Counted from the stretch's first letter, positions 1 through 9,094 are shown. The stretch is DNA of 64,000 nucleotides from Verrucomicrobiales bacterium (GCA_024233215.1 JACKPW010000001.1:62001-126000), one strand, 5' to 3'. Translations and numbers: made by a program. The notes: generated by a model from the sequence alone, not told the origin.

Positions 1-954
1 GGTGATCTGACGTGCCCAGGAATCAGCGGCATTCTCAAACGTGATGGCGTACCAGGCATGGTCCTCGTCCTTGGGCCGGCTGGGGTCGAAGGCGGATTCC
101 AGGCAGAGGTTCTCGACCCCGACATTCGCCAGCCGGCCGGGCAATCGGCAACGTTCCAGCAAGCCGCCGCCGAATCGTCTCTCCAAGGCGGTGGTCAGCG
201 GCGCGTCCACTGTGATCTCGTTCCCGGCAACCGCCCGCACGGTGCGGTGCCAGATGATGTCGCGGGTGCCCGGACGCCATCCGGCCACCCCTCCGCCCAG
301 ATCGGTGGCGCCCAGGAACTCGATCCACTCCTGGGTGCTGGGACGCGTGATGCGGACGAGGTCTCCGGTCTGCAGGCCGGTGGTTGTCTCCAGGTGGAAA
401 CTCGTCGCTCCGACCGGCACGTGGTCTTCGGTGATCGCAACAGCGTCCTCCTCATCGCCCCGGCGATCCTCATGTCCCACCACCCGGATCAAGGTTCGTC
501 GATCGAGGCCGGTTGCGCGGAGGGTCGTCCCGCCGGCGTTCATCCCCTGGCCGCGAAGGACCACTCCCGAATTGGCGATCCGGAGGCTGCCGTGGGTTTC
601 ATGCCGTCCGCTCAGCAGGAGGACGGCGCCGCGAAGGCCGTTTGGCTCAGGGGACAGCGCGGACACGTAATCGATGGCGTGCTGGATGCGTTCCGTGGCG
701 TCGCCGGGCGAAGCGGGGACCACGATCCGAACGGGGGCGTCAGGAATGGGGCGGTCGCCGCCGGCGTACCCGCACGCGGAGAAATCGGGAACTCGGTTAC
801 CTTGGGCATCGGCCTGATATACCAGGCGCCCTTCGGGGCTCCGGGCTACCCACGGCGGTACGGCGGCAGCCCGGATCGAACAGCCGGGGGATACGGCAGC
901 AAAGCCCATGAGGATCACGGCCACGGCGAGCTTCCGGCGCGGGGGGGGCCTCAT
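1..954 (-). CDS. Secreted right-handed beta-helix (pectate-lyase-like) protein, partial
   Basis: An uninterrupted minus-strand reading frame runs from an ATG at 954 to the left window edge, giving the first 318 residues of a longer protein. The N-terminus is a basic signal peptide (MRPPPRRKLAVAVILMGFAA) whose core is followed by a Cys. The stretch around residues 65-130 (ATERIQHAIDYVSAL, GVVLRGQGMNAGGTTLRAT) has the layout of the first coils of pectate-lyase-superfamily beta-helices, in which a 'GVVLRGQG' turn is typical. The ATG overlaps the stop of the upstream glycoside hydrolase as ATGA, so the two are probably translationally coupled and act on the same glycan. The catalytic region lies outside the window, so lyase activity is an inference only. 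Confidence 0.7.
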   Translation of the reverse strand, partial: MRPPPRRKLAVAVILMGFAAVSPGCSIRAAAVPPWVARSPEGRLVYQADAQGNRVPDFSACGYAGGDRPIPDAPVRIVVPASPGDATERIQHAIDYVSALSPEPNGLRGAVLLLSGRHETHGSLRIANSGVVLRGQGMNAGGTTLRATGLDRRTLIRVVGHEDRRGDEEDAVAITEDHVPVGATSFHLETTTGLQTGDLVRITRPSTQEWIEFLGATDLGGGVAGWRPGTRDIIWHRTVRAVAGNEITVDAPLTTALERRFGGGLLERCRLPGRLANVGVENLCLESAFDPSRPKDEDHAWYAITFENAADSWARQIT

Positions 955-2513
955 GGCAGGGGGGTGGTGAGGCGTTCGAGAGTGGCGTTCCGGCCGATCA
1001 TTTCTCCATCCGCCATTACGCTCAGGCCGGCACCGACGTGATAGCGGCTTCCGTCGCGATCCCAGACCACGGTGAGCAACCGGCCGTGATAGCGGAGGCC
1101 GTCCAGGCAGAACCAGTCCCAGGCATCCGGCGGAAGCGACGGAGCAATTTCCACGGTGTTCCAATCGCACGGGCGCAATCCAACCAGGCCGCTGATCAAC
1201 AGGTCGGCGTACGTCGAGTGATTGTAATACCGACTGCGATCGTCGCGGCCGGTGATCCATTCGCCGGTGATTTCATCCAGGTATTCTCCGATGTAGGGCC
1301 GGTCTTCGGCATGCTGGCTGTGGGTGTAGGTGAGGAAGGCGGAGAAGTAGTCCCGCCGGGTCACCGGTGGGATCGCCAGATAGCCGCACAGGACGTTGGC
1401 CATTGCCGTGAGGGTTTGCGAGGTGGCGAACGGCCAGACCGCCCCGTCCCATTCGCAGGTGCCGTACCCGTGCGACCGGAACTGGGGATGACGCCGTTCG
1501 GCAGTGGTGATGCCGAAAGGCGCGGCGAAGCCATCGGGATCGGTGAGTTGGGCCCACGCGTCTTCCTCGCCGGCGCAGGGATCGGGCAGGTGGAACATCC
1601 AGGGGATGAAGCCGATCTCCTCGCGAGCGTTGGAAAGCCCGCCGTCCTCCAGGCGCACCTTGAAGAACTGCGCCTCCGGATCCCAGAGGCTTTGCCGAAC
1701 CAGTGTCTTCAGCCGTTCCGCCTCTTCAGTGAATTCTCTCGCGATGTCCGCCTTACCGGCCAGTCCCGCGATGTCGGCAATCGCCCGGGCGTTGGCGAAC
1801 AGGTAGCTGTTGATGGTGGGGCGGAGGTTCCGTTGCCGGCGCGAACCCGAGATCGATTCCTCCATGCCGTCGCGGACATCGTACTGCCAGAACAACCCTT
1901 CCTCGGATCGCCTTTCGGCGACCCAAGCCCGGTAATCCGCAACCAGGTCCGGCAACAGGTCCACGACGAACGCGCGGTCGCCGTTGACCAGGAAGCGATC
2001 CCACACCGCGGCGGCGAACCAGTTGCTGTATTTGTGGAAATGGGGCTGCGGTTTGCCGTCATTCCCCCGCAACCAAAAGGTGATGGTGTCGTCGAGGTAA
2101 CGATCGCTTCGCAACCAGCGTCCCTCGGCGAGATGATGGCCGACCGCGCAACTGATGGTGTTGAAGGCTCCGGCGTGGCCGACTGGTGTGAGGAACTCCG
2201 TGATCACGTAACCGACCGGGGTCTCGACCAGGTGCTTCCGGAAACTCCACCACCGGAAGTAGTACATCTCCTCGACCTCGCGGTCGGGACATTCGAAAAG
2301 CGGGATTTCCTTCTCCATCCACGCCCACGCGTCCTGGTTGGGAATCGCGTTGACCACCGTTTCCGGTTCCATGGTGTTGAACCGTTGGACGTGGTGGGCA
2401 AATGCGTCCGGGGTGAGGACCGAGGCGTTCGTGGGGAGGAGCAGGCACGCCAGGCCAAGGAATAGTTGCCGGACGAGATTCCAAAGGACCGGCGGCCCTT
2501 GTTTGCGCGGCAT
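951..2513 (-). CDS. MGH1-like (GH63-type) secreted glycoside hydrolase
   Basis: This is an exported enzyme of about 520 residues. I chose the ATG at 2513 because it places a signal peptide (basic start, then LFLGLACLLL) at the N-terminus; an in-frame ATG at 2582 and a longer reading to 2726 are possible. The body has the Trp/Tyr/Asp-rich helices of an alpha/alpha-barrel, with YFRWWSFRKHL, EWDGAVWPFATSQT and YYNHSTYADLLISGLVGL blocks typical of the mannosylglycerate-hydrolase-like (MGH1-like) domain related to GH63 and GH37. It acts on an oligosaccharide, but the substrate cannot be read. The stop overlaps the start of the downstream beta-helix gene by four bases (ATGA), indicating one transcript. 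Confidence 0.75.
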   Translation of the reverse strand: MPRKQGPPVLWNLVRQLFLGLACLLLPTNASVLTPDAFAHHVQRFNTMEPETVVNAIPNQDAWAWMEKEIPLFECPDREVEEMYYFRWWSFRKHLVETPVGYVITEFLTPVGHAGAFNTISCAVGHHLAEGRWLRSDRYLDDTITFWLRGNDGKPQPHFHKYSNWFAAAVWDRFLVNGDRAFVVDLLPDLVADYRAWVAERRSEEGLFWQYDVRDGMEESISGSRRQRNLRPTINSYLFANARAIADIAGLAGKADIAREFTEEAERLKTLVRQSLWDPEAQFFKVRLEDGGLSNAREEIGFIPWMFHLPDPCAGEEDAWAQLTDPDGFAAPFGITTAERRHPQFRSHGYGTCEWDGAVWPFATSQTLTAMANVLCGYLAIPPVTRRDYFSAFLTYTHSQHAEDRPYIGEYLDEITGEWITGRDDRSRYYNHSTYADLLISGLVGLRPCDWNTVEIAPSLPPDAWDWFCLDGLRYHGRLLTVVWDRDGSRYHVGAGLSVMADGEMIGRNATLERLTTPLP

Positions 2514-2685
2514 CCGGAAAGCGAATGACCACCGGGCCCTCGGGGCCGGTGTTTCATCCGCCAGCGGTGCGACCGGTGTCATGGCCGCATTGAAACACCC
2601 CCGACCGGCGGTTGGCGACCAGTTTGGACCGCGGCGGCCCGCTTCGCCACCGCTTACCCGCAACAACTCATTTGGAACGGGGAGC

Positions 2686-2702
2686 GCACGCGGCTCGCGT
2701 GC
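2686..2702. repeat. REP-like hairpin, GCACGCG stem
   Basis: GCACGCG (2686-2692), loop GCT, CGCGTGC (2696-2702). The same 7-bp stem with a different loop occurs at 28445-28461. Confidence 0.6.
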
Positions 2703-2777
2703 AGTGGCCGTCGGCCCGACCGCCACGCGTGCAACGACCTGAAGTCACCCCTCAATGACGGTGCAGTTGCCCGGGAA

Positions 2778-2828
2778 CCAGTCGGCGAGCCGCCGACTGG
2801 GGCAGCCGGGCCGGCCGTGCTCCCCATC
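2778..2828. repeat. REP-like hairpin CCAGTCGGCG plus shared tail
   Basis: CCAGTCGGCG (2778-2787), loop AGC, CGCCGACTGG (2791-2800) form a perfect 10-bp stem. The following 28 bases, to about 2828, are repeated in reverse complement next to the matching hairpin at 28276-28298, with about two differences over 50 bases. Confidence 0.75.
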
Positions 2829-2847
2829 GCTGCTGCTTCGTTACGGC

Positions 2848-3663
2848 TCAGCGATAGCGGCGGGTGGTGCGTTCCTGCATCCAGGCGACATCGACATTGC
2901 CCGGCGCGGACGTGGGGTAGGGACGGACCTCGCCCTTGAGGGGCATCTGCAGCACGAACTCGCTCTGCCAGCGATGGGTTTCCGAATGGCCGTCGGCGAA
3001 CGACAACCCGCCCGAACTGCCGTGGTAACTGGCCGGGCTGTCGACCAGCCAGACGGGGGAGTTCGGATAACCGGACATGTCCACGACGAACATGCCGTCG
3101 TTGATGCTGTCCTCGCGTTCGTCGAGGAAGACAAAGGTCTGGGTCGGGCCCGGGTCGACGAAGTCGGTCGATTTCCGGTAGATGCGCCAGCCGTCGCTGT
3201 TCCATCCCATGGCGAGTCCCTCGCCGCGGCCGCCGACGTAGTTGAGCATGGACATGGTGCGCACGCGGGGCATGAGTTTGCCGCGGACGTTGACCTGGCT
3301 GCGGTCGGCGGGGCACTTGAAGATCTGATGGGCCTGGCCGCAGTAGGGCCAGAGGATGCTGGTTTCGATGTTGACGGTGGGATCCCAGTTCTCCCGGTTG
3401 TTGCCATCGAAATCGAGCCAGCCGCCCACCCACTGGGAGGGGCCGTGTTTGACGTAGGGCAGCACGTCATTGCTGTCGTCCACGTACATCTTCCAGGCGA
3501 GCAGCAACTGGCGATGGTTGTTCATGCACTGGATGCCCTGGGCCTTGGATTTGGCCTTGCCAAGGGCGGGCAGGAGCATGCCGGCCAGGATGGCAATGAT
3601 GGCGATGACAACCAGGAGTTCGATCAGGGTGAATCCCCGGTGCTGCAAAGGTCTCGTTTTCAT
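2848..3663 (-). CDS. Type II secretion/pseudopilin-like protein with H-X9-DG motif
   Basis: This 271-residue protein starts at the ATG at 3663; a TTG three codons upstream is less likely. It begins with a class III prepilin signal: a short basic leader ending at Gly10, then FTLIELLVVIAIIAILAG with the conserved Glu five residues after the cleavage point. Such proteins are cleaved and N-methylated by a prepilin peptidase. The C-terminal region has SYHGSSGGLSFADGH, an exact H-X9-D-G match to the signature of the large planctomycete/verrucomicrobial prepilin-like family. It is expected at the inner membrane or in a pseudopilus-like structure. The family is highly expanded in this phylum and individual roles are unknown. 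A strong terminator-like hairpin sits 17 bases upstream of the start. Confidence 0.9.
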   Translation of the reverse strand: MKTRPLQHRGFTLIELLVVIAIIAILAGMLLPALGKAKSKAQGIQCMNNHRQLLLAWKMYVDDSNDVLPYVKHGPSQWVGGWLDFDGNNRENWDPTVNIETSILWPYCGQAHQIFKCPADRSQVNVRGKLMPRVRTMSMLNYVGGRGEGLAMGWNSDGWRIYRKSTDFVDPGPTQTFVFLDEREDSINDGMFVVDMSGYPNSPVWLVDSPASYHGSSGGLSFADGHSETHRWQSEFVLQMPLKGEVRPYPTSAPGNVDVAWMQERTTRRYR

Positions 3664-3680
3664 GGTTTCCAAAACAGAAT

Positions 3681-3708
3681 GCCGTCGCCGGCCGGAACCG
3701 GCGACGGC
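3681..3708 (-). terminator. Hairpin terminator between propeller and prepilin genes
   Basis: Arms GCCGTCGCCGG (3681-3691) and CCGGCGACGGC (3698-3708) pair perfectly over 11 bp with a 6-nt loop. On the minus strand the stem is followed by ATTCTGTTTTGG, a modest T-rich tail. It lies 22 bases after the stop of the propeller gene and 17 bases before the prepilin ATG, so it would end the upstream transcript or attenuate the next gene. Confidence 0.7.
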
Positions 3709-3730
3709 CTTCAGAGGCGGTCCCGGACGG

Positions 3731-6421
3731 CTATTCCGCCACTTCGATCAGATAGAACCCATGCCCCGCCGGCGCAGCGGTGTCAACATAGGTTCGCGTG
3801 GTGAGCGCTCCGGAGATGTCCTCGAAGCTGGCACCCGGGCCCAGTTCGCCGCTGCGCAGGACCCGGTAGACGGCGCCGGGTGCGGCCTCGGTCCATTCCA
3901 GTTGGACGCCGGCTTCCACGCGGACAACGTTGGTGATCTCACACGGCTCCAGTGGCGCGATCGGTTCGTTGTGCAGGATGATCAGTCGCCCGCCTCCGTT
4001 GGCGGTGCTGGTGTCACTCAGGACCAGGAGCGCGCCGTTCGGCGCGAAGGCCAGGGTCGGATCGTGCAGGTCAATCTGCAGGTCCGGCCGGTCTGGATTG
4101 CTGAGCGGGAAGCTGACTTCGAGTTGGTCGGTCGGCGTGCCGAACGGCGTGGCGTCCACCGACCAGATCTCGTCGAGCAAATCGTCCGCCACCCACAGTT
4201 TGCCGGAGGTCGGATCGGCGGCCACGGCGGCACCGGAGGGCGTCGGACCGAAGACGTCCGCCCACAGGGTCATGGGCCAGATGTAACGCACATACCCGTT
4301 ACCATCCACGGCGGTCAGGTAGCCGTCCTGGCTCACGGTCAGAACCTCATCCGAGGCGGGCAACGCCGTGATGCCGTTCAGGTTGCCGGTTCCGAGGATG
4401 GCGGCGTCGGGCGTGATGAGGTAGTTGGCGTATCCCACCTGGCCCGGTTCCAGGGTGGCGGGATCGATGAGGTAGATCGCATTGTCGCTGTCGCCATCGG
4501 AACCGCGGTCCGCGACGGCCAGCATGCCCGGGCTGCCGAGGAAGCCGTTGAAACCCGTTGGAACGAAGGTCAGGTCAATCGGGTCATCGTCGATGCCGGC
4601 ATCGCCAAAACTCGAGATCATCACTTCGGGTGTGTTGCTTTCCCACGGCGCCTTCAACCGCATGACGGCCTGGGTGTAGTCGTGGGTCCACCAGAGCGTG
4701 CCATCCGGGGCCACGGCCAGGCCAGAGGGCCGGTCGAGGCCGCTGGCCACCGGCGTCTCGTCAATGGTCCAACGGCCGCTGGCGGAGTGGGTCGCCCGGT
4801 AGATGCCGCCCGCGACGGCATCCACAGTGAACAGAATCGTCTGGTTGTCACGCGGGTCGACCGCCACGGTGCCGATGGGCCCGCCGGGGGTCAGGATGGT
4901 CTGCTCGCTGAAGCGATGACCCGGCACGGCCACGGTGTAGGGTTCCGGCAGGGGTTCCGGGTTGCTGACCAGCGACTTGATCTCAATGTCGTCGATGTAC
5001 ACCGGGGGATGACCCGAGCCGTTCGAGGAGCTCCAGGCGGCGAGGATCATGGGACCCCAGTTGACGGCGCCCCCGATGTAGCCGGCCCGGTCGACCACCA
5101 AGGTGGGACTGTCGCTGGCGGGATTCTTGATGATGCTGTAGCGGCCCTGGGCATTATGGGTCGTGAGGCGGTATTGCTCCCAGGTGTCCGGAACGTAATC
5201 GGCCGCGGTGTCGTACCACTGGGTGGTGTAGAAGGTCAGCGAAGTTTCGTCGCCGGTGGTGGCGTTGCGCGCGCCGTAGCCCAGCAGGGCGGAATCCCCC
5301 TGGTCGGTGCGATCATCCTCGGCCCCGTAGAGGGACATGCGCAGGTAGTTGTATTCGCCGACCCCGGCGATGGAGGCGGGCACGCGGGCCCACCAGGTGA
5401 TTTGCACGTCAGCTTCGGGGGGGACGCCCCACGCCAGGGAGATGCCGGCGCGCTGGCCACCCTCGATCTTCAGGCATTTCTCCCCGGAGTGCGGGGGCAC
5501 CACCGTCGAATCCACGACCTGCACCTTGGTGGGGGCGAGTTCCTGGCCGTTCCCCGTGCCGGCGGCCTCGGTGGTGATCCAGGGGCCGGCCGGATCGGCG
5601 TCGTCTTCGGCACTGCTCCTGGCGGTGTAGGCCTCGAATCCGTCCGTGAAGGTTGCGGCAAGATCCGTCGCACCCTCCACGGTCAGGCTCAGGTCATCCA
5701 TGACGAAATAGCCGTCGTCGGCGGAATTGCCCTCATGGCGCACAATGATGCTGGTGATGACCGAGGCGCCGCTACGGGAGATCTCCCCACCCTCCACGAC
5801 GGCTGTGTTCATGTCGTCGATGTAGAGGTTGAAGGTCTGTGTCGCCATGTCGAACACCATGCGGTGATGCTGCCAGACGCCATCCATATGGTCCGCACCG
5901 ACGGCGATCCAGTTGGGACCGGCACCGATGCCGTCGTAGAAGAAGATGCCGGGGGTGGCGCCCCGGTCGGACCGGTAGGCCAGGAAATCCTCGCCGTTGG
6001 TGTCGGACCCCATGGAGCGGACGATGACGTAGAAATTCCTGTCCCCTTCACCCTTGGCGGTGAGCATCCAGAAATCGAGCGTGGCGGTGGGGCCGCTGTG
6101 GGCGTTGGGAAGGTTGACGATCACCTCCGAGCCGCTGCGTACGAGGAGAGCCCGGGTCCCGCCGTGGGTGGACCAATCGACGATCTGGACGCCCGATCCG
6201 GCGTCGCCCGCACCGTCGACCGGATTGTCATCCGTGACGGTGAACCCCGGTCCCGTGGGATTGGCGCTGGTCATGTCCTCGATGCCGGTGGCGGCTTCGG
6301 CGAACGCCTCAAAGTCCTCATTCAGGACGACCGTGGCGGCGCCGGCGGATGAGATCCCAAGAAGAATGGCAACGATACCGGCCGACCAACGGCGCCGGTT
6401 CATGGTGAATGGCAGTTTCAT
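3731..6421 (-). CDS. Large secreted protein: LamG-like domains, beta-propeller and Fn3-like tail
   Basis: The protein has about 896 residues. The start at 6421 is favoured because it gives a signal peptide (MNRRRWSAGIVAILLGISSA just inside); an ATG at 6403 also fits. Two successive jelly-roll, LamG-like regions follow, each opening with a 'DFEAF / DGFEAY' motif and containing long beta strands. A mid-region has the repeated pattern of an NHL/SMP-type propeller (PSGLAVAPDGTLWWTHD, DPTSGKLWVADDLLDEIWSVD). The C-terminus resembles a short Fn3-like domain (LEWTEAAPGAVYRVLRS ... YVDTAAPAGHGFYLIEVA) common at the ends of verrucomicrobial secreted proteins. No enzyme motif was recognised. A binding or surface role is inferred. 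Confidence 0.8.
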   Translation of the reverse strand: MKLPFTMNRRRWSAGIVAILLGISSAGAATVVLNEDFEAFAEAATGIEDMTSANPTGPGFTVTDDNPVDGAGDAGSGVQIVDWSTHGGTRALLVRSGSEVIVNLPNAHSGPTATLDFWMLTAKGEGDRNFYVIVRSMGSDTNGEDFLAYRSDRGATPGIFFYDGIGAGPNWIAVGADHMDGVWQHHRMVFDMATQTFNLYIDDMNTAVVEGGEISRSGASVITSIIVRHEGNSADDGYFVMDDLSLTVEGATDLAATFTDGFEAYTARSSAEDDADPAGPWITTEAAGTGNGQELAPTKVQVVDSTVVPPHSGEKCLKIEGGQRAGISLAWGVPPEADVQITWWARVPASIAGVGEYNYLRMSLYGAEDDRTDQGDSALLGYGARNATTGDETSLTFYTTQWYDTAADYVPDTWEQYRLTTHNAQGRYSIIKNPASDSPTLVVDRAGYIGGAVNWGPMILAAWSSSNGSGHPPVYIDDIEIKSLVSNPEPLPEPYTVAVPGHRFSEQTILTPGGPIGTVAVDPRDNQTILFTVDAVAGGIYRATHSASGRWTIDETPVASGLDRPSGLAVAPDGTLWWTHDYTQAVMRLKAPWESNTPEVMISSFGDAGIDDDPIDLTFVPTGFNGFLGSPGMLAVADRGSDGDSDNAIYLIDPATLEPGQVGYANYLITPDAAILGTGNLNGITALPASDEVLTVSQDGYLTAVDGNGYVRYIWPMTLWADVFGPTPSGAAVAADPTSGKLWVADDLLDEIWSVDATPFGTPTDQLEVSFPLSNPDRPDLQIDLHDPTLAFAPNGALLVLSDTSTANGGGRLIILHNEPIAPLEPCEITNVVRVEAGVQLEWTEAAPGAVYRVLRSGELGPGASFEDISGALTTRTYVDTAAPAGHGFYLIEVAE

Positions 6422-6588
6422 GGTGATGTGTTGTTCTCGAACTCGGGCCGAACCTAGCCGCTTGAGAGCCGTTGTCCACCGGTTTTCACACGGAATTTTG
6501 CGGGCCATCCGAAACGGGCGACCGGCATTTGGTGGTGGGATTCGACTTGTGGCTTGGCGTGGCGTGGGTGGGATGTTACTTCGGTGCC

Positions 6589-8973
6589 ATGAAGATGTCC
6601 TCGCTGGGTTGGCTTCGTCCGCACGGGGTGTTGGCCGTGTTGGTGTTCCTGGCGGCCTGTGCGCCGCGGCCGGGGGGGCGACGGGTCACGCCGCTGGCGC
6701 CCAAGGACGCCTTCTTTCCGGACAAGCTGGCGGCCATGGACGAAGCCGTTGCGGGGGCCATTGCGGAGGGGAAATGTCCGGGGGGGGTGCTCTGGCTGGA
6801 ACACGACGGTGCGGTCTACAGCAAGGCTTACGGCGAGCGGGCCAAGGTCCCGGAATCCGAGCCCATGAGCCTGGACACCATCTTTGACCTGGCCTCGCTC
6901 ACAAAGGTGGTGGCCTGCACGCCGGCGGTGATGCTGTTGGTGGAACAGGGGAAGATCGGGTTGGACGACCCGGTGGCCCGCTACATTCCCGAGTTTGCCG
7001 CCAACGGGAAGGACGCCATCACCATTCGGCAGTTGCTCACCCATACCTCGGGTCTCCGGCCGGACGTCAGCCTGAACCCGGACTGGTCGGGCACCGAGGC
7101 GATGTTGAAGCTGGCCTGCGCGGAGCAATTGCGGGCTCAACCTGGCGAACGATTCATCTACAGCGATACCGGGCCGATCGTGCTGGGGGAGGTGGTCCGA
7201 CGGATCAGTGGGGAATCGTTGGATGTGTTCGTCAAGCAGCGGGTGTATGAGCCCCTGGGGATGCGGCACACCTGCTACAACCCGCCGGCCGAATGGCGCG
7301 GCCGGATCGCCCCCACTTCCGTGGAGAACGGAACCGTCATTCGCGGGATCGTTCACGATCCCCGCGCCCGGCGCATGGAAGGGGTGGCCGGACATGCCGG
7401 GCTGTTCTCGACCGCGGAGGATCTCGCGCGTTACGCCCGCATGATGTTGAACCTCGGCGAGTTGGACGGCGTCCGGATATTCCGCCCGGAAACGATCCAG
7501 CTCATGACCTCGGTGCAGACGCCGCCGAATGTGCCGCATCGCCGCGGGCTCGGTTGGGACATTGATTCGCCATACGCCGGCGAGCGCGGCGACATCTTCC
7601 CGCTGGGGGGCTACGGTCACACGGGGTGGACCGGCACGTCGATTTGGATCGATCCGTTCTCGCGGACCTTCCTGCTGTTCCTTTCCAACCGGAATCACCC
7701 TTCGGGCGGCAATGTGATTGGGTTGCGTCGGCGTCTGGCGACCCTGGCCGCCGAGGCCGTTCGCGGATTCAATTTCCACAATGTCCCCGGGGCCCTGCCG
7801 CCGGTGGCGGCACCGGATTCCTCCGCCGCCCGGGACGAGGAGAACCGGACGGTGCTCAATGGTATCGACGTGCTTGAGGAGGCGGGCTTTGCCCCCCTCA
7901 AGGGGCTGAAAGTGGGGCTCATCACCAACCACACCGGCATTGATCGCCGGCGGAGGGCCACCATCGACCTGTTGCATGCGGCCACCAATGTGGTCCTCAA
8001 GGTGCTCTTCAGTCCGGAGCATGGCATCCGCGGAGAGGTCGATGCCCATGTGGCGGACGGGACGGATGCGGCGACGGGGCTGCCGATCTACAGTCTCTAC
8101 GACGACACGCGCGCGCCGCAGGCGAAGGAACTCGACGGCCTGGACGCCCTGGTCTTCGACATCCAGGACATCGGGGCCCGGTTCTACACCTATATCTCAA
8201 CGATGGGGATGTGCATGGAGGCGGCGGCAAAGGCCGGCTTGCGGTTCTTTGTCCTGGATCGGGTCAACCCGATCACGGGGCGGATCGTGGAAGGACCGGT
8301 GTATCGCGGGGAAGCCGGGTTCACCGCCTTTCATGCGATTCCGGTACGACACGGGATGACCGTGGGTGAGCTGGCGCGGATGTTCAACGCCGAGCGCGGG
8401 TGGAACTGCCAGTTGACGGTGGTGACGCTTGAAGGCTGGAGTCGGGATCTGTGGTTTGATCAGACCGGGCTGCCGTGGGTCAATCCCTCGCCGAACATGC
8501 GCAGTCTCACCGAGGCCACGCTGTATCCCGGCATTGGGCTGCTGGAAACCACCGTGCTGTCCGTGGGCCGGGGGACGGACACGCCCTTCGAGGTGGTGGG
8601 GGCGCCGTACATCGACGACGTGAAGCTGGCGGCGGAGTTGAACCAGAGGCATCTCGAAGGACTGCGGTTCGTGCCCACGCGGTTCACGCCCTCCGCCAGC
8701 GTGTTCGCCGGCAAGGAATGCGGCGGGGTGCGAATCATCGTGCTCGATCGCGATCACGCGGATGTGCTGGGCGCCGGACTCACCATCGCGACGCTGCTGC
8801 AACGCGATCATCCGGAGGAATTCAAGTTCGACCGGTTCGACCGATTGCTGCGCCACCTTCCCACGCTGGAGGCGATTCGGGACGGGAAATCGCTGGTGGC
8901 GATCAAGTCGTTGTGGCAGGCCGGCCTGCAGGACTTTCTGCGCCGGCGTGAGCCGTTCCTGATCTACCAATGA
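6589..8973 (+). CDS. Lipoprotein fusing a beta-lactamase-fold serine hydrolase to a NamZ exo-muramidase
   Basis: The ATG at 6589 gives 794 residues with a lipoprotein signal (VFLAAC, Cys24). Residues 45-400 are a class-C beta-lactamase / penicillin-binding-protein-like serine hydrolase with S103-L-T-K106, Y191-S-D193 and H344-T-G346, the three active-site motifs of that fold. Residues 420-794 are a complete DUF1343/NamZ domain (GH171), recognised from LITNHTGIDRR, LFSPEHGIRG, DIQDIGARFYTYISTM and the SPNMRS block. NamZ enzymes release terminal MurNAc from peptidoglycan fragments. Together the domains suggest outer-membrane or periplasmic processing of muropeptides, one half acting on peptide or ester bonds and the other on the sugar. 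The gene stands alone, divergent from the propeller gene. Confidence 0.93.
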   Translation: MKMSSLGWLRPHGVLAVLVFLAACAPRPGGRRVTPLAPKDAFFPDKLAAMDEAVAGAIAEGKCPGGVLWLEHDGAVYSKAYGERAKVPESEPMSLDTIFDLASLTKVVACTPAVMLLVEQGKIGLDDPVARYIPEFAANGKDAITIRQLLTHTSGLRPDVSLNPDWSGTEAMLKLACAEQLRAQPGERFIYSDTGPIVLGEVVRRISGESLDVFVKQRVYEPLGMRHTCYNPPAEWRGRIAPTSVENGTVIRGIVHDPRARRMEGVAGHAGLFSTAEDLARYARMMLNLGELDGVRIFRPETIQLMTSVQTPPNVPHRRGLGWDIDSPYAGERGDIFPLGGYGHTGWTGTSIWIDPFSRTFLLFLSNRNHPSGGNVIGLRRRLATLAAEAVRGFNFHNVPGALPPVAAPDSSAARDEENRTVLNGIDVLEEAGFAPLKGLKVGLITNHTGIDRRRRATIDLLHAATNVVLKVLFSPEHGIRGEVDAHVADGTDAATGLPIYSLYDDTRAPQAKELDGLDALVFDIQDIGARFYTYISTMGMCMEAAAKAGLRFFVLDRVNPITGRIVEGPVYRGEAGFTAFHAIPVRHGMTVGELARMFNAERGWNCQLTVVTLEGWSRDLWFDQTGLPWVNPSPNMRSLTEATLYPGIGLLETTVLSVGRGTDTPFEVVGAPYIDDVKLAAELNQRHLEGLRFVPTRFTPSASVFAGKECGGVRIIVLDRDHADVLGAGLTIATLLQRDHPEEFKFDRFDRLLRHLPTLEAIRDGKSLVAIKSLWQAGLQDFLRRREPFLIYQ

Positions 8974-8977
8974 ACCG

Positions 8978-9092
8978 GTAGCCGCGGACGTCAGTCCGCG
9001 CTGGAATCCCGACGGGATGATGGGGGAGGGAAGGATGCGCCGACTGGACGTCGGCGGCTACGGCGGGAAGCGGCGGACGTCAGTCCGCACAG
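8978..9092. repeat. Three REP-like palindromes in tandem
   Basis: Three short hairpins fill the gap before the GH9 gene: GCGGAC-GTCA-GTCCGC (8984-8999), GCCGAC-TGGAC-GTCGGC (9039-9055), and GCGGAC-GTCA-GTCCGC again near 9073-9088. The flanking GTAGCCG or CGGCTACGG is shared with copies at 17723, 24316 and 36585. Confidence 0.75.
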
Positions 9093-9094
9093 GG

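Larger units (their letters stand above)
2514..2847. other. Intergenic region with two palindromic repeats
   Basis: This 334-base stretch separates the MGH1-like gene from the prepilin gene. It contains two short perfect hairpins, a 7-bp stem at 2686-2702 and a 10-bp stem at 2778-2800, plus a tail ending near 2828. All three are found again, inverted, at 28248-28461. No credible gene was seen, unless the hydrolase starts further upstream. Confidence 0.6.

Noticed and set aside
58..2465. Plus-strand open frames near the left edge
   Set aside because: They lie opposite the beta-helix and MGH1-like genes, whose motifs and ATGA coupling are clear.
2513..2726. Upstream start of the MGH1-like hydrolase at 2726
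   Set aside because: The upstream part runs through a REP hairpin and lacks a signal; the ATG at 2513 gives a normal export signal.
3470..6352. 960-codon plus-strand frame
   Set aside because: It is antisense to the LamG/propeller gene and has no recognisable domain; the minus strand has the signal peptide and domain pattern.
8978..9092. Possible short CRISPR array
   Set aside because: The three palindromes differ in stem and loop sequence and spacing, and each recurs singly elsewhere in intergenic gaps; no cas gene is present.
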